A stretch of DNA of 64,000 nt from NCBI RefSeq assembly GCF_018524365.1, contig NZ_JAEKFT010000009.1, positions 1-64,000 on the forward strand. The letters are read 5' to 3'. Every line of letters begins with the position of its first letter. Position 1 is the first letter of the stretch. Shown here in pieces: positions 53,115-62,434 of the stretch. This DNA is from Denitromonas iodatirespirans (GTDB lineage Bacteria > Pseudomonadota > Gammaproteobacteria > Burkholderiales > Rhodocyclaceae). The notes beneath the pieces are model-generated. The model was not told the origin of the DNA, searched no databases, and was given only the letters and a program-made list of their open reading frames with translations. A program made the position numbers and the translations under genes.

Positions 53115-55217
53115 CTAGCTGTCGAGCGGCAGGCACAGGCACAAGCGGGTGCCGCCGGCCCGCCGTGATTTGATCGACAGCTCGCCGTCGACGCTTTGTG
53201 CCCGCTCGCGCATGCCGATGATGCCGAAGGCGTCCTGCCGGTACACGGCCTCGTGGCTGATGCCCACGCCATCGTCGGCGATGCACGCCATCAGCCACCC
53301 CTTCCGTTTGTGCGCATGCACCCAGGCCCGGTTGGCACCGGCGTGTCTGGCCACGTTGGTGAGCCCTTCCTGGATGATGCGAAAGACGATGATGTTCGCC
53401 GCGTTCGACAGGCGCACATAGTCGGGCAATCGCAGCAGGGTCTTGATTCCCGTGGCGTCCGAAAACTGCGGCAGATACCAGCGGATGGTTTCCACCAGGC
53501 CGAGGGTGTCGAGCATGGCCGGGCGCAAGCTGCCCGAGATGCGCTTGGTCACCTTCAAGGCGCTATCGACCTGCTTGATCAGGGGGCCAAAGCGCCCCTC
53601 GAATGTCTCGATCCCCTCGGCCTCGTCGGCCATGGTGGCCAGGGCCAGCTTGAGCATCGTCAGGCCGGCGCCAAGCTCATCGTGCAGCTCGCGGGCGATC
53701 AAGGCGCTCTGGGCTTCGCGGGCCGATTGCAGGTGACGCCCCAGCTGTTTGAGCTGCATCGCGGTGCGCTCGCTTTCCAGTTCGACCAGTTTGCGCTGGG
53801 TGATGTCGTCATGGCGGATGACCAGCCGGACCGGCCCCTCGCCGGCAAAGCGCGTGATCGTCATGTTGAACCAGCGCACGTCGCCGTCCTCGGTGCTCTC
53901 GTATTCGAGCTGGTAGCTGCGGCGCTTGCCGGACAGCATGTCCTTGACCGCGCGACGCACCGCGGCGGTCATCGGCCCCGAGCCATCGGCCAGTGGATCG
54001 CCCGCGGCGGCGCGGCCGGAGTGCGGGTCTCCGGCGCCGACGCAATGCGCCTCGACATACTCGCGCCAGACCCGGTTGGTGGCAATGATGTTGCCATGCT
54101 CGTCGAGAACGCAGAGCCGTGACGAGAGCGAGTCGATGATGCCGCGTGCAAAGCGTTCGGCCTCGGCCAGATCGCGAGCGCGGGTTTCGGCCTCGGCCGT
54201 GCGCTGGGCCACCTTTTCTTCCAGGCTTTCGTTTTGCCGCGCCTGGGCAAGCTCCATCTTCTTGTGCTCGGTGATGTCGATCAGCGTGCCCACGAAGCGG
54301 TAGATGCGGCCCTTGGCGTTGCGCTCGATATGGGCGCGGTCGGCCACATAGATCCAGCGTCCGTCGAGGCTTTGGATCCGGTACTCGATGCTGAATTGCG
54401 ACTCGCCGTTCCGGATCGCGCGCAGCACCGCGGGCCGTATCCGGCGCAGGTCCTGAGGATGCACGTTGGCCCGCCACCACACGCGCCCCCGATCCAGCTC
54501 GCCATCGTGCGCACCGAACACACGCTTCAGCGCGCTGCTCCAGTAGACCCGTCCTGTCTGGCGGTTCCAGTCATACAAACCGCCCGACATCGCCTCGACG
54601 GCCAACTTCAAGCGCAGTGCGTTCTCCTTCAGGGCGTCGAGCTGGTGCGCATCGGACAGATCCGTCAGGGTCAAGCGCAGGGTCACCGGCCGGTTGATCG
54701 ATGTCGTCCGCTGTCCGCTGAGGTGGGCCACAAAACACTCGCCCGTGGGGCGGCACAGGCGCAACTCGCAATCCTGGCGCTGCGACGCTTGTTTCATGCC
54801 GAGATGGAAGTTGTTCCAGCGGTTGCGGTCTTCGGCCGCGACAAAGCCGGCCAGGCGGCGGCCCAGCAGGCGCGAACGGGGGGTTGCAAGCAGGGTGCCG
54901 GCCGTCTGGTTGATCTCTTCGATGAAGCCGTCGATGTTCAGGGTGAGATAGCCCACCGGCGCACACTCGAAGAGGTCGAGATAGCGGTCCCGCGCTTCGG
55001 CCAGGTCCAGTTGAGCGGCGCAAAGCGCTTCGTTCTGCATTTCGAGTTCAACCTGATGCACCTGCAATTCGTGCAGCAGCTCCTCGAGTTCATGGGCCCG
55101 CAACGCCTGTCGGTCCAGGTTGGTCGGTGCGGACTCGGGCGTACCGGCCAGCAGCGTCTCGGCGCTCCTGCGCAGCTGGGACGCCAACCACCGACGGGCG
55201 TCCGACCCCTTGCTCAT
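53115..55217 (-). CDS. PAS sensor histidine kinase, HisKA_3 (NarX/DegS) type
   Basis: A 700-residue soluble kinase. An N-terminal helical stretch (about 30-75) is followed by PAS domains at about 75-190, 205-330 and 365-490. HisKA_3 has H512 in LIARELHDELGAGLTML, and the HATPase domain has IIQEGLTNVARHAG and ADDGVGIS. No membrane helix is seen, so the signal is internal. A GGGGGAGCGAG ribosome binding site lies before the ATG at 55217. The response regulator gene follows. Confidence 0.92.
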   Translation of the reverse strand: MSKGSDARRWLASQLRRSAETLLAGTPESAPTNLDRQALRAHELEELLHELQVHQVELEMQNEALCAAQLDLAEARDRYLDLFECAPVGYLTLNIDGFIEEINQTAGTLLATPRSRLLGRRLAGFVAAEDRNRWNNFHLGMKQASQRQDCELRLCRPTGECFVAHLSGQRTTSINRPVTLRLTLTDLSDAHQLDALKENALRLKLAVEAMSGGLYDWNRQTGRVYWSSALKRVFGAHDGELDRGRVWWRANVHPQDLRRIRPAVLRAIRNGESQFSIEYRIQSLDGRWIYVADRAHIERNAKGRIYRFVGTLIDITEHKKMELAQARQNESLEEKVAQRTAEAETRARDLAEAERFARGIIDSLSSRLCVLDEHGNIIATNRVWREYVEAHCVGAGDPHSGRAAAGDPLADGSGPMTAAVRRAVKDMLSGKRRSYQLEYESTEDGDVRWFNMTITRFAGEGPVRLVIRHDDITQRKLVELESERTAMQLKQLGRHLQSAREAQSALIARELHDELGAGLTMLKLALATMADEAEGIETFEGRFGPLIKQVDSALKVTKRISGSLRPAMLDTLGLVETIRWYLPQFSDATGIKTLLRLPDYVRLSNAANIIVFRIIQEGLTNVARHAGANRAWVHAHKRKGWLMACIADDGVGISHEAVYRQDAFGIIGMRERAQSVDGELSIKSRRAGGTRLCLCLPLDS

Positions 55218-55848
55218 CTCGCTCCCCCCGTTTTTTCCGTGACTCCCTGGCGACGGCCTCCCGTTCAGGCGACCGACGTCCGGCATGCGCTTCATTCTCT
55301 TATACGCCACATGCCCCCGGAAGCCTGTCAGAAATGACTGACACGCCCTGTCCGGTTTTCTTACCCGAAAAGGGAATTGACCGACAGACCGCCACTTGAA
55401 TGCCATGAATAATCCACGACACACATTGACACGCAAAGTCGATGAGCGGCGAAACGCGACTTGCCTTGCCGTTCTCGGATGTTGCCAAGTTCAAGGCGAT
55501 TTTCATGAACGATCCACGACCGCTCCATCCCGCCGACGCACCGCTCCGGGGCATGGTCGAGGGTCGTCGATCGGCGCTGTGCGCAAAGCAGTTTGAGGGT
55601 GAGGAGGGACGCTCGATCCGTACCGGGCGGTTTTTCGGCAAGGTGGTACGGAGCTATCAGCCGGGGCACAGCGTCGACGCGGGTCAGGCAAGGGCCTGTT
55701 TCAGCGACGCTGTGTTCCGGCTGATCCTGCCGAGACGGTGCCGGACCGTCGTCATCGACTAAGACGGCCGGTGCGCGACGGTGAGCGCGCAACACAATCA
55801 CAGATCGAAGAGACGGCCACCATCGAGATGGCCGCGGAGGAGACATAA
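55218..55848. other. Low-coding intergenic region with dyad
   Basis: This 631-base stretch holds no gene I can support. Short overlapping open frames exist on both strands (for example plus 55442-55762, minus 55361-55846), but they have no recognisable domain or convincing ribosome binding site. TGTCAG-AAATGA-CTGACA (55326-55343) is a perfect 6-6-6 dyad, a possible operator for the kinase gene. TTGACA occurs at 55426-55431 but without a good -10. Confidence 0.5.
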
Positions 55849-56196
55849 GTGCACAAGCGATTCGGGCAGATCATCAGAGTCATGATGGACGACGGTATTG
55901 ACGAGATGCACTGGCAACACGCCGGCGCCGAAACAATGGGCGCCGGCTACTACTTTCTCATGGGGAACCCGCGGCCCAAGCAACGCCGTGGGCGCGGCAT
56001 GAATCTCACCGCATTCGGGCCCTTTCCCAACGCGGATGGCGCCCGCTTCCTCAAGACCAGCGCCTACGCGCTGGGCTTGATGCCGGACGGCGAGGCAGTC
56101 ACGGCGGATATCCGCCCGGCGGCCCGCCGGGTGCCGCATCCGCGCTGGCACGATCACCGGTCACTGATTCCCGAATTCTTGAACTGTGCCGCCTGA
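55849..56196 (+). CDS. Unrecognised small basic protein
   Basis: A 115-residue protein starting GTG at 55849, with a strong GGAGGAG at 55836-55842. It is Arg/Gly-rich (NPRPKQRRGRGMN) with no signal peptide or membrane helix. The segment KRFGQIIRVMMDDGIDEMHW is followed by TAFGPFPNADGARFLKTSAYALGLMPDG. No family is recognised. The quality of the ribosome binding site, the codon usage and a terminator downstream make it a believable gene. Confidence 0.55.
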   Translation: MHKRFGQIIRVMMDDGIDEMHWQHAGAETMGAGYYFLMGNPRPKQRRGRGMNLTAFGPFPNADGARFLKTSAYALGLMPDGEAVTADIRPAARRVPHPRWHDHRSLIPEFLNCAA

Positions 56197-56293
56197 GCGG
56201 CGGCGCGGCCTGTGCAAAGGCGGATGGCGTCTGCCAGCGTTGCGGCGACGCCCCGGCAGCGACGGGCCGGCTTTTCTGTACGTGCCGCGTCAT

Positions 56294-56312
56294 TGGCGCG
56301 GCGCCATTTTTT
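56294..56312 (+). terminator. Intrinsic terminator after the small basic protein gene
   Basis: Short stem TGGCG / CGCCA with a CGG loop, followed by six T residues (56307-56312), between the small protein and the phasin. Confidence 0.55.
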
Positions 56313-56340
56313 GTCTCCCTTGTGAAGAGGAAAACACGGC

Positions 56341-56877
56341 ATGAGCACGATGAACTACATGGAGAAAGTCACCGAGGTGGCCAACGGAAACGGCAAGGTG
56401 GTGAAATCCATTTTCGACCTGTCGCTCCAGGCAATGCGCGATCTGGGCACGCTCAATGGTGAATTGATCCATGCATTGGCCGACGAGGCCAAGGCGCCGG
56501 CGTCGGCAGATGACCTGGGCGAGCAGATCCGGCTCCAGGCCCGGCAGATCGAGAAGGGGAGCGACTACTTCCGCAACGTCAACGAGGTGCTGATGAAAAC
56601 GCAGGCGGAAATCGGCAAACTGCAGATTCGCCGCATGAGCGATCTCTTCGAGACGTTTTCGAGCCAGATCGGCCAGCTGGTGCCGCAGGCCGGCAGCGAT
56701 CCGGCCAAGATCGCCGACACCTTCAAGGACAGCATGGCCCAAACCAGCGAGGCGTACGAGAAGATGTTCAGCCTGTCGCGCGATCTTCTGGACAACAGCG
56801 TGAAGGCTTTTCTGAACACGCCGCAAGCTGTCGCGCGGCGCGCCAGCGCACCGGCTGCCGCCAAGAAGATGGCCTGA
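56341..56877 (+). CDS. Phasin family protein
   Basis: A 178-residue helical protein of the Phasin_2 type, with amphipathic stretches (VVKSIFDLSLQAMRDLGTLNGEL, RNVNEVLMKTQAEIGKLQ) and an Ala/Lys-rich tail (APAAAKKMA). Phasins coat polyhydroxyalkanoate granules and control their number and size. AGAGG at 56326-56330 precedes the ATG. Its location near rpoS fits storage metabolism, but that link is inference. Confidence 0.88.
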   Translation: MSTMNYMEKVTEVANGNGKVVKSIFDLSLQAMRDLGTLNGELIHALADEAKAPASADDLGEQIRLQARQIEKGSDYFRNVNEVLMKTQAEIGKLQIRRMSDLFETFSSQIGQLVPQAGSDPAKIADTFKDSMAQTSEAYEKMFSLSRDLLDNSVKAFLNTPQAVARRASAPAAAKKMA

Positions 56878-57007
56878 GACGGGGCTCGCCACCCATCGCG
56901 CCGACGCAATGATGGACATGGCTGACCGGCATTCCGGATCGGCGGGGCGTGCCGCACGACCCACCGATCCGCGCCAGCGTCTTGCCTGGAGCCGTTACCG
57001 GCGCGTC

Positions 57008-58288
57008 ATGAAGCGGTTGAACAACCTCTCGCTGACGCAGCGCCTAGTGCTCATCGTGATGGTGCCGGTGACCTGTGTGTCGCTGGTCACCAGCGCGCTG
57101 TATCTCAACTATGTCCGCGAGCCGCTGGAGCTGGCGACCCGTGCCCGGGCACAGTCCATCGCCAGCTTTCTGGCACCCGCCGCCGAGTTCGGCGTGTTTT
57201 CGGGGAATGCGGCCCATCTGGACAAACTTCTGCAAGCGGCCATGGCGCAGGACGGCGTGGTCGCCGTGGCGATCCTGGACGCCCGCGGCGCGCCCATCGC
57301 CCAGCGGGGCCAGCCGATGCTGCTGGCGCATGCCGTCTTCGCTTCCGGCGATGGGACGGACACCCGGAGGGTCGGTGCGCAGGCGGACCGGCTGGCCGTC
57401 TCGGCCCGGGTGGTGAGCCCCCGGCTTGGCATCGACGCACCGGCGGAGGCCACCGAGCCCATCGGCTGGGCCTATGTGGAGTTCGATGCCAGCGACCTTG
57501 AACAACAGCGCGCGACAACGCTGCTGCAGGCCATGTTGCTGGCCGCCATGGCGCTCTTGCTGGCGGGGATTCCGGCCTATCGGCTGGCGCGGCGGGTCGG
57601 CCGGCTGGTGGCGCGCCTGGCCGAGGCGGTCCATTGCCTGGCCGCCGGCCAGCTCGATGTGAAGGTGCCCGAGGCGGCCCGGGAGCGAGAGCTGGGGGCC
57701 CTCGAACGCGGCTTCAATGCCATGGCGCATTCGATGAGTTCGGCCCAGCAGGAGCTGAACCGGCAGATGGATCGGGCCACCGCACATCTGAACTATCTGG
57801 CGCTGCACGATCCGCTCACCGGGCTGCTCAACCGGCGTGCCTTCGATGGCGAAATCACGAAGGCGGTGATGGCGTCGCGGCGCACGGCCGACCACGGCAC
57901 CCTGTGTTTCGTCGATCTCGACCACTTCAAGGCGATCAACGATGCCTGCGGTCATGCGGCCGGCGACGCCGTGCTGCAGGCGGTGAGCGTGCGGCTCGGC
58001 GGCTGCGTGCGTGCCGAGGACATGATCTTCCGGATCGGCGGCGACGAGTTCGCGATCATTCTCAAAGGCTGTTCGCCGGACGACGCCCGGCGCATCGCCG
58101 AGGGCTTGTGCAAGGCGATTGCCGCCTATCGCTTCACCGACGGCGGGCGGCATTTCGACCTCGGCGCCAGCATCGGGCTGGCCCGCATCGACAACCCCGA
58201 TATCTCGGCCGATGCCCTGGTCGCCGCCGCCGATGCGGCCTGCTACCAGGCCAAGCGCGATGGTCGCAATCGCGTGATGGAAGTGTGA
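57008..58288 (+). CDS. Membrane GGDEF protein (putative diguanylate cyclase)
   Basis: A 426-residue protein from ATG 57008 (KRLNNLSLTQRLVLIVMVP). First helix about 10-35, periplasmic region to about 170, second helix about 176-200, HAMP-like linker, then a GGDEF domain (about 260-426) with FRIGGDEFAIIL and an intact catalytic loop. It should make c-di-GMP. An upstream ATG at 56909 would add 33 residues before the first helix; neither has a clear ribosome binding site. Confidence 0.88.
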   Translation: MKRLNNLSLTQRLVLIVMVPVTCVSLVTSALYLNYVREPLELATRARAQSIASFLAPAAEFGVFSGNAAHLDKLLQAAMAQDGVVAVAILDARGAPIAQRGQPMLLAHAVFASGDGTDTRRVGAQADRLAVSARVVSPRLGIDAPAEATEPIGWAYVEFDASDLEQQRATTLLQAMLLAAMALLLAGIPAYRLARRVGRLVARLAEAVHCLAAGQLDVKVPEAARERELGALERGFNAMAHSMSSAQQELNRQMDRATAHLNYLALHDPLTGLLNRRAFDGEITKAVMASRRTADHGTLCFVDLDHFKAINDACGHAAGDAVLQAVSVRLGGCVRAEDMIFRIGGDEFAIILKGCSPDDARRIAEGLCKAIAAYRFTDGGRHFDLGASIGLARIDNPDISADALVAAADAACYQAKRDGRNRVMEV

Positions 58289-58315
58289 GCGGACCGAGCG
58301 CGCCGGTTGCGGGGC

Positions 58316-59500
58316 TTACCGGCCCTGGGCGCCGGCCACGGTCGTCTCCGTCTGCGCGGTGCGCAAGGCTTCGGACAGGGCAAATACCGCCATGGCGTAG
58401 AAGCTGCTGCGGTTGTAGCGGGTGATCACATAGAAATTGCGAAAGCCCAGCCAGTATTCGGTGGCGGCACCGGGGGTTTCCAGGTCGACCAGGGTCATCA
58501 GCGCATTGTCCGGCACCTCGCCCAGCGGCAATACCTGGTAGAGCGCCAGCGCGTCGGCCGGAACGCTCGGCTCGATACCGCGATCCACCAGGGCTTGTGC
58601 GCGTGTCGTGTCCTCGATATGCGCGCGCACCGCCACCGGCGCACCGGCCACCCAGCCGTGTTCGGCCAGGTAGTGGGCCACGCTGCCGATCGCGTCGACC
58701 GGGCTGTTTTCGAGATCGATGCGGCCGTCGCCGTCGAAATCGACCGCGTAGTTGCGGATGCTGCTCGGCAGGAACTGCGGGAAACCCAGCGCGCCGGCGT
58801 AGGAACCTTCGTAGCTGAGCGGATCGCGGCCGCTGTCGCGCGCCAGCAGGAAGAGGTTCTCCAGCTCGCGCCGGAACAGCTCGGCACGCGGCGGGTAGTC
58901 GAAGGCCAGCGTGGCCAGTGCTTCGGCGGCGACGAAGTGGCCGGTGTGGCGGCCGTAGATGGTTTCGACGCCGATGATGGCGACGATGACCGATTCGGGC
59001 ACGCCGTAGCGGTCGCTGGCGCGGCGCAGAGTGTCGGCATGGGTGTGCCAGAACGCGACGCCGCCCTCGATGCGCACCGGCTCGATGAAGCGGCTGCGGT
59101 AGCGCGCCCAGGAGCGTACGCCCGGCCGGCTCGGCGGGCTGATCAGGCGGATCACGCGGTCGTTGCGCTCGATGCGGCCGAGCGTGGCCAGGATGTCGCC
59201 GGCGGCCAGGCCGTGCGCCTGGGCCATCTCGTCGGCAAAGCGGATGGCTTCGGGGTGGGCCTCGTAGCCGTTGCCGGCCGGCGATGCGATGGGCAGGCAG
59301 GCGAGCGCTGCCAGCAGGAGTGTCCGGAGAAGTTGCGAACAAATCGACTGCGCTTGGCATCTCGGGGTTGGGCGGTGCTCGCAATGCTCATGTATTCGAA
59401 TACATTCCGCTTGCTGCGCTCCGGCCGCCCCCGACCTGCCTGCGCTCGCTACGATTTCTTCACAACTTCTGAGACCACGGGTCGGGAAAGTCAGCCGCAT
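58316..59500 (-). CDS. mltB: MltB-type lytic murein transglycosylase
   Basis: A family 103 (SLT_2) transglycosylase. The catalytic Glu is in IIGVETIYGRHTGHF; GFPQFLPSSIRNYAVDFDGDGRIDL and AVFALSEALRTAQ are typical. The only conventional in-frame start is ATG 59500 (394 residues), which puts the hydrophobic signal segment (LLRTLLLAALACLPIASPA) at about residue 55, not at the N-terminus. A 34-bp palindromic element lies in this extension. The annotated N-terminus is therefore uncertain, although the catalytic domain is intact. Confidence 0.82.
   Translation of the reverse strand: MRLTFPTRGLRSCEEIVASAGRSGAAGAQQAECIRIHEHCEHRPTPRCQAQSICSQLLRTLLLAALACLPIASPAGNGYEAHPEAIRFADEMAQAHGLAAGDILATLGRIERNDRVIRLISPPSRPGVRSWARYRSRFIEPVRIEGGVAFWHTHADTLRRASDRYGVPESVIVAIIGVETIYGRHTGHFVAAEALATLAFDYPPRAELFRRELENLFLLARDSGRDPLSYEGSYAGALGFPQFLPSSIRNYAVDFDGDGRIDLENSPVDAIGSVAHYLAEHGWVAGAPVAVRAHIEDTTRAQALVDRGIEPSVPADALALYQVLPLGEVPDNALMTLVDLETPGAATEYWLGFRNFYVITRYNRSSFYAMAVFALSEALRTAQTETTVAGAQGR
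59381..59414. repeat. Palindromic repeat-like element at the 5' end of mltB
   Basis: The 16-bp perfect palindrome ATGTATTCGAATACAT (59390-59405) is the core of a longer imperfect palindrome whose arms GCAATGCTC and CCGCTTGC match in part. Such elements are often dispersed repeats (REP-like). It lies inside the apparent N-terminal extension of mltB. Confidence 0.55.
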
Positions 59501-61461
59501 TGAATCGAAAACCTTTTGATCTGTGAGTGGAGCGCTTGCGCGTCGCGTGCGCTGGCGGGCGCGGCGCCGTAGCGCAGAGTGGCGTAGCGGCCGGCGATGG
59601 CGCGGATGGCGGCGGCGCTGGCGGGGAAGGCGAGCGCTGCGCGCGTAGCATAGTCGGCTGGCCCCTCCCAGGGCAACCGCGGCAGGCCGGCGCGCGCCAG
59701 CTTGCGCTCGAAGCGCTGCCAGGCGCGCTGCAGGGGGTCGGCCGGCAGGGTGCGGCGCTGGGCCCACCAGGCCAGGGCCGCGAGCACGGTGCCGATGGCG
59801 ATCAGCAGCACCATGCCGAGCTGGCGCCAGTCGTCGGGCGTGAGCCCGAGGCGCTGCAGGAACGAGCGCTGGGTCTTCTGATCGTAGCCGAGCACCCATT
59901 GATTCCAGGCGTTGCCGAGAAACTCCCAGCGGTCGCGCAGGGTCTTGAGCCAGCCCAGGTCGGGGCGCAGCAGCAGCGGCAGTGCGGCGTCATCGGGCAG
60001 GGCGGCGGCCAGACCACCGTCGATCCGCAAGGGGGCGGCGGCAGCGGTCGGGTCGATGCGTCGCCAGCCCTCGCCGGCCAGCCACACTTCGGCCCAGGCA
60101 TGGGCATCGGACTGGCGCACCACCAGGGTATTGTCGAAGGGATTGATTTCGCCGCCCTGGTAGCCGGTGACGACACGCGCCGGCACGCCGGCGGCGCGCA
60201 TCAGCACCACGAAGGCGCTGGCAAAGTGCTCGCAGAACCCTTGCCGGGTGTCGAACAGGAAGGCGTCGGCGGTGTCGAGGCCGAGGCGCGGGGGACGCAG
60301 GGTGTACATCAGCCCGGCCTGGCGCAGCCAGTCGATGGCGGCGGTGACCACAGCCTCGGGTTGGCCATGGCGTTGGCGCAGTGTTTCGCCCAGCGCGCGG
60401 GTGCGCGGGTTGCCGCTGGCCGGCAGCGCCAGCGCGGGGATCAGCTGCCCGGCGGCCAGGTCGGTGCCGACCGGGCTGTCGGGATAGGCGGTGGCGGCAT
60501 AGCGCATGCGCTGGTGCACCGGCTGGCGGGCGAGGACGGTCAGCGTGTCGGTGTACAGCGCGTCGGCGATGCCGGCGCCGGGGTAGTCGAGCGCCAGCAG
60601 CCAGCGCCGGTTGTGCGCTTCGAGGGTGAGCACGTAGTCGTAGGCCGTGCCGCGCGGGGTGTAGGCCGGCTGGCTGGCGGTGCGCGGCGGCGGGGCGGTC
60701 CATCGGCGACCGTCGAAATCGACGAGCACCGGGCCGCGCCAGTAGCGTTGGGCCGGCGGCGGCGGGGCGCCGGCAAAATCGGCCCGGAAGGCGATCTCGC
60801 CCGATTGGCTCAGCGAACTGATGGCGCCGGGTTCCATATGATCCGACAGGCCGGTGCGCCCCGAGAAGGCATCGGCCGGCAGGCCCCACAGCGGCCCGGG
60901 AATGCGCGGGAAGAGAACGAACATCACAACCATCAGCGGCAGCGCCTGCAGCATCAGCAGGCCGGCGGTGCGCACTTGGGCGCTCGGGCGCTGGCGGCTG
61001 TGCAGGCTGAGCAGGGTGGTCGTGGCGAGCCAGGCGCCGAGGAGCGCACCGGCGCCGGTGAGCGGAGACTGGGTGTCGAGAAACAGCCCCAGCTGCAGGA
61101 AGAAGCACAGCAGCACCAACACCTGGATGTCGCGCGGGCGGCGGCATTCCAGGTACTTGAGGCCGAGCATCAGCACCAGCAGCGCGATGCCTGCCTGCTG
61201 GCCGAAGAGCGTGCCGTACTGGGTGAGGATCAACACGCCGGCGCCGAGGGCCAGCAGCGGTGCGAGCAGGCGCGGGACCGGGACCGCGCCCTTGAAGCGG
61301 GTGCTGGCCACCCGCCACAGCAGGATCAGCGCGGCCAGCGCACCGAGCCAGAGCGGCAGGCGGGGCAGGTGGGGCAGCAGGGTGGCGCCGGCGCAGAGGG
61401 CGGCCCAGTGCAGTTGTCCGGCGCTCAGCGCGGGGTCAGCGGCCGGGCGGGACATGTTCAT
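59491..61461 (-). CDS. TgpA-like membrane transglutaminase
   Basis: A 656-residue protein. Residues to about 200 are mostly membrane helices. Residues about 350-470 form a transglutaminase-like domain with Cys-His-Asp in GFCEHFASAF, SDAHAWAEV and RRIDPTAA. One helix follows (about 565-590) and a C-terminal DUF4129-like tail. The domain faces the periplasm; the substrate is unknown. ATG 61461 overlaps the DUF58 gene by 26 bases and the end overlaps mltB by 10 bases. Confidence 0.92.
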   Translation of the reverse strand: MNMSRPAADPALSAGQLHWAALCAGATLLPHLPRLPLWLGALAALILLWRVASTRFKGAVPVPRLLAPLLALGAGVLILTQYGTLFGQQAGIALLVLMLGLKYLECRRPRDIQVLVLLCFFLQLGLFLDTQSPLTGAGALLGAWLATTTLLSLHSRQRPSAQVRTAGLLMLQALPLMVVMFVLFPRIPGPLWGLPADAFSGRTGLSDHMEPGAISSLSQSGEIAFRADFAGAPPPPAQRYWRGPVLVDFDGRRWTAPPPRTASQPAYTPRGTAYDYVLTLEAHNRRWLLALDYPGAGIADALYTDTLTVLARQPVHQRMRYAATAYPDSPVGTDLAAGQLIPALALPASGNPRTRALGETLRQRHGQPEAVVTAAIDWLRQAGLMYTLRPPRLGLDTADAFLFDTRQGFCEHFASAFVVLMRAAGVPARVVTGYQGGEINPFDNTLVVRQSDAHAWAEVWLAGEGWRRIDPTAAAAPLRIDGGLAAALPDDAALPLLLRPDLGWLKTLRDRWEFLGNAWNQWVLGYDQKTQRSFLQRLGLTPDDWRQLGMVLLIAIGTVLAALAWWAQRRTLPADPLQRAWQRFERKLARAGLPRLPWEGPADYATRAALAFPASAAAIRAIAGRYATLRYGAAPASARDAQALHSQIKRFSIQCG

Positions 61462-62434
61462 CCTGGCCGTATAGCGCCAGCGCGCGCAGGCAGCGGTGGA
61501 GGTGCTGGGCGCCGCGGTCGGGCCCGAGCCGGGTACCGGGCAGGCTCAGGGTCCAGCTGTTGTTGCTGCGTGCGGCGTCGACCACCCAGCGCGCCAGCCG
61601 TTGCAGGCGCGCTTCGTCGTTCAGCGCGGGCGGCAGCTGTTGCCAGTCGAAAAACAAGGGGCCGGCGCTGCCACCCTGGAAATGCTTGGACACCAGCGTG
61701 CCGCTGCGGGCGACGGCCTTCCAGGCGATCTGGCGCGGCGAGTCGGTGGGGCGGTGGGCGCGCAGGCCGGCGAACTCGTCCACGCCCGAGGCCATGGGGG
61801 CGCTGCGGGTCGTGCCGTCGCCGGCGGGCGGTGGCGGGGGATGTTCTTCGAGCGCGGGGTAGACGAGCAACTGGATGTCGGGGGTGGTCACGCTCCAGGC
61901 GCGGATCAGGCCGAGCGGGTAGACCGTCTCGAGCGTGACACGGCCGATGGCCTGCCAGCCGCGGGCCGTGGTGGGGACCGAGAGCCCGACGGTGAGGTGG
62001 CCGCCGGGCGGCAGGTCGACGGTGACGGCGTTGTCGGCATTGCGGATGCGAATGGCCTGGCGTGGGCGGTTGCGCTGGTGGCGCAGGGCGAGGCCGAAGC
62101 AGCCGGGCTCGCCGCAGTGCACCGGCGGGGTGGGGCCGGCGTCGATGTCCAGGTGAATCAGCGTGCGAAAGGCGTGGAAAATGCTGGCGATGCCGACGCC
62201 GGCGAGCAGGAAGGTGAGAGCGAAGCCGAGGCTCAGGGTGTAGTTGATCGAGGCGGTCAGCATGGCCATCAGGGTCAGCCCGAAGACCCAGCCGGCGCGC
62301 GTGGGCAGGACGAAGACCCGGCGCTGTGGCAGGCGCAGGGGCAGGGGCTCGGCCGTGCGCACGCGCAAGAGCCGACGATCGACCGCCTGCAGCAGGCGCG
62401 ATCGCCAGGTGTTTGGCGCGGTGCGGTCGTTCAA
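61436..62434 (-). CDS. DUF58 domain protein
   Basis: A 332-residue protein with two helices near residues 40-90 (AGWVFGLTLMAMLTASINYTL, LGFALTFLLAGVGIASIF) and a DUF58 signature TDSPRQIAWKAVARSGTLVSK. The start is TTG at 62434, overlapping the moxR stop as TTGA; no ATG or GTG start suits the domain better. Together with moxR and tgpA it forms a conserved trio thought to act on periplasmic proteins. Confidence 0.88.
   Translation of the reverse strand: MNDRTAPNTWRSRLLQAVDRRLLRVRTAEPLPLRLPQRRVFVLPTRAGWVFGLTLMAMLTASINYTLSLGFALTFLLAGVGIASIFHAFRTLIHLDIDAGPTPPVHCGEPGCFGLALRHQRNRPRQAIRIRNADNAVTVDLPPGGHLTVGLSVPTTARGWQAIGRVTLETVYPLGLIRAWSVTTPDIQLLVYPALEEHPPPPPAGDGTTRSAPMASGVDEFAGLRAHRPTDSPRQIAWKAVARSGTLVSKHFQGGSAGPLFFDWQQLPPALNDEARLQRLARWVVDAARSNNSWTLSLPGTRLGPDRGAQHLHRCLRALALYGQDEHVPPGR

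Noticed and set aside
55442-55762. 106-codon plus-strand open frame between the kinase and the small basic protein
   Set aside because: No ribosome binding site, no domain, and an overlapping minus-strand frame of similar quality; neither can be preferred.
58316-59500. mltB as a frameshifted pseudogene
   Set aside because: The catalytic domain is open and complete; only the N-terminus is doubtful, so a damaged or unusual start is more likely than a frameshift.
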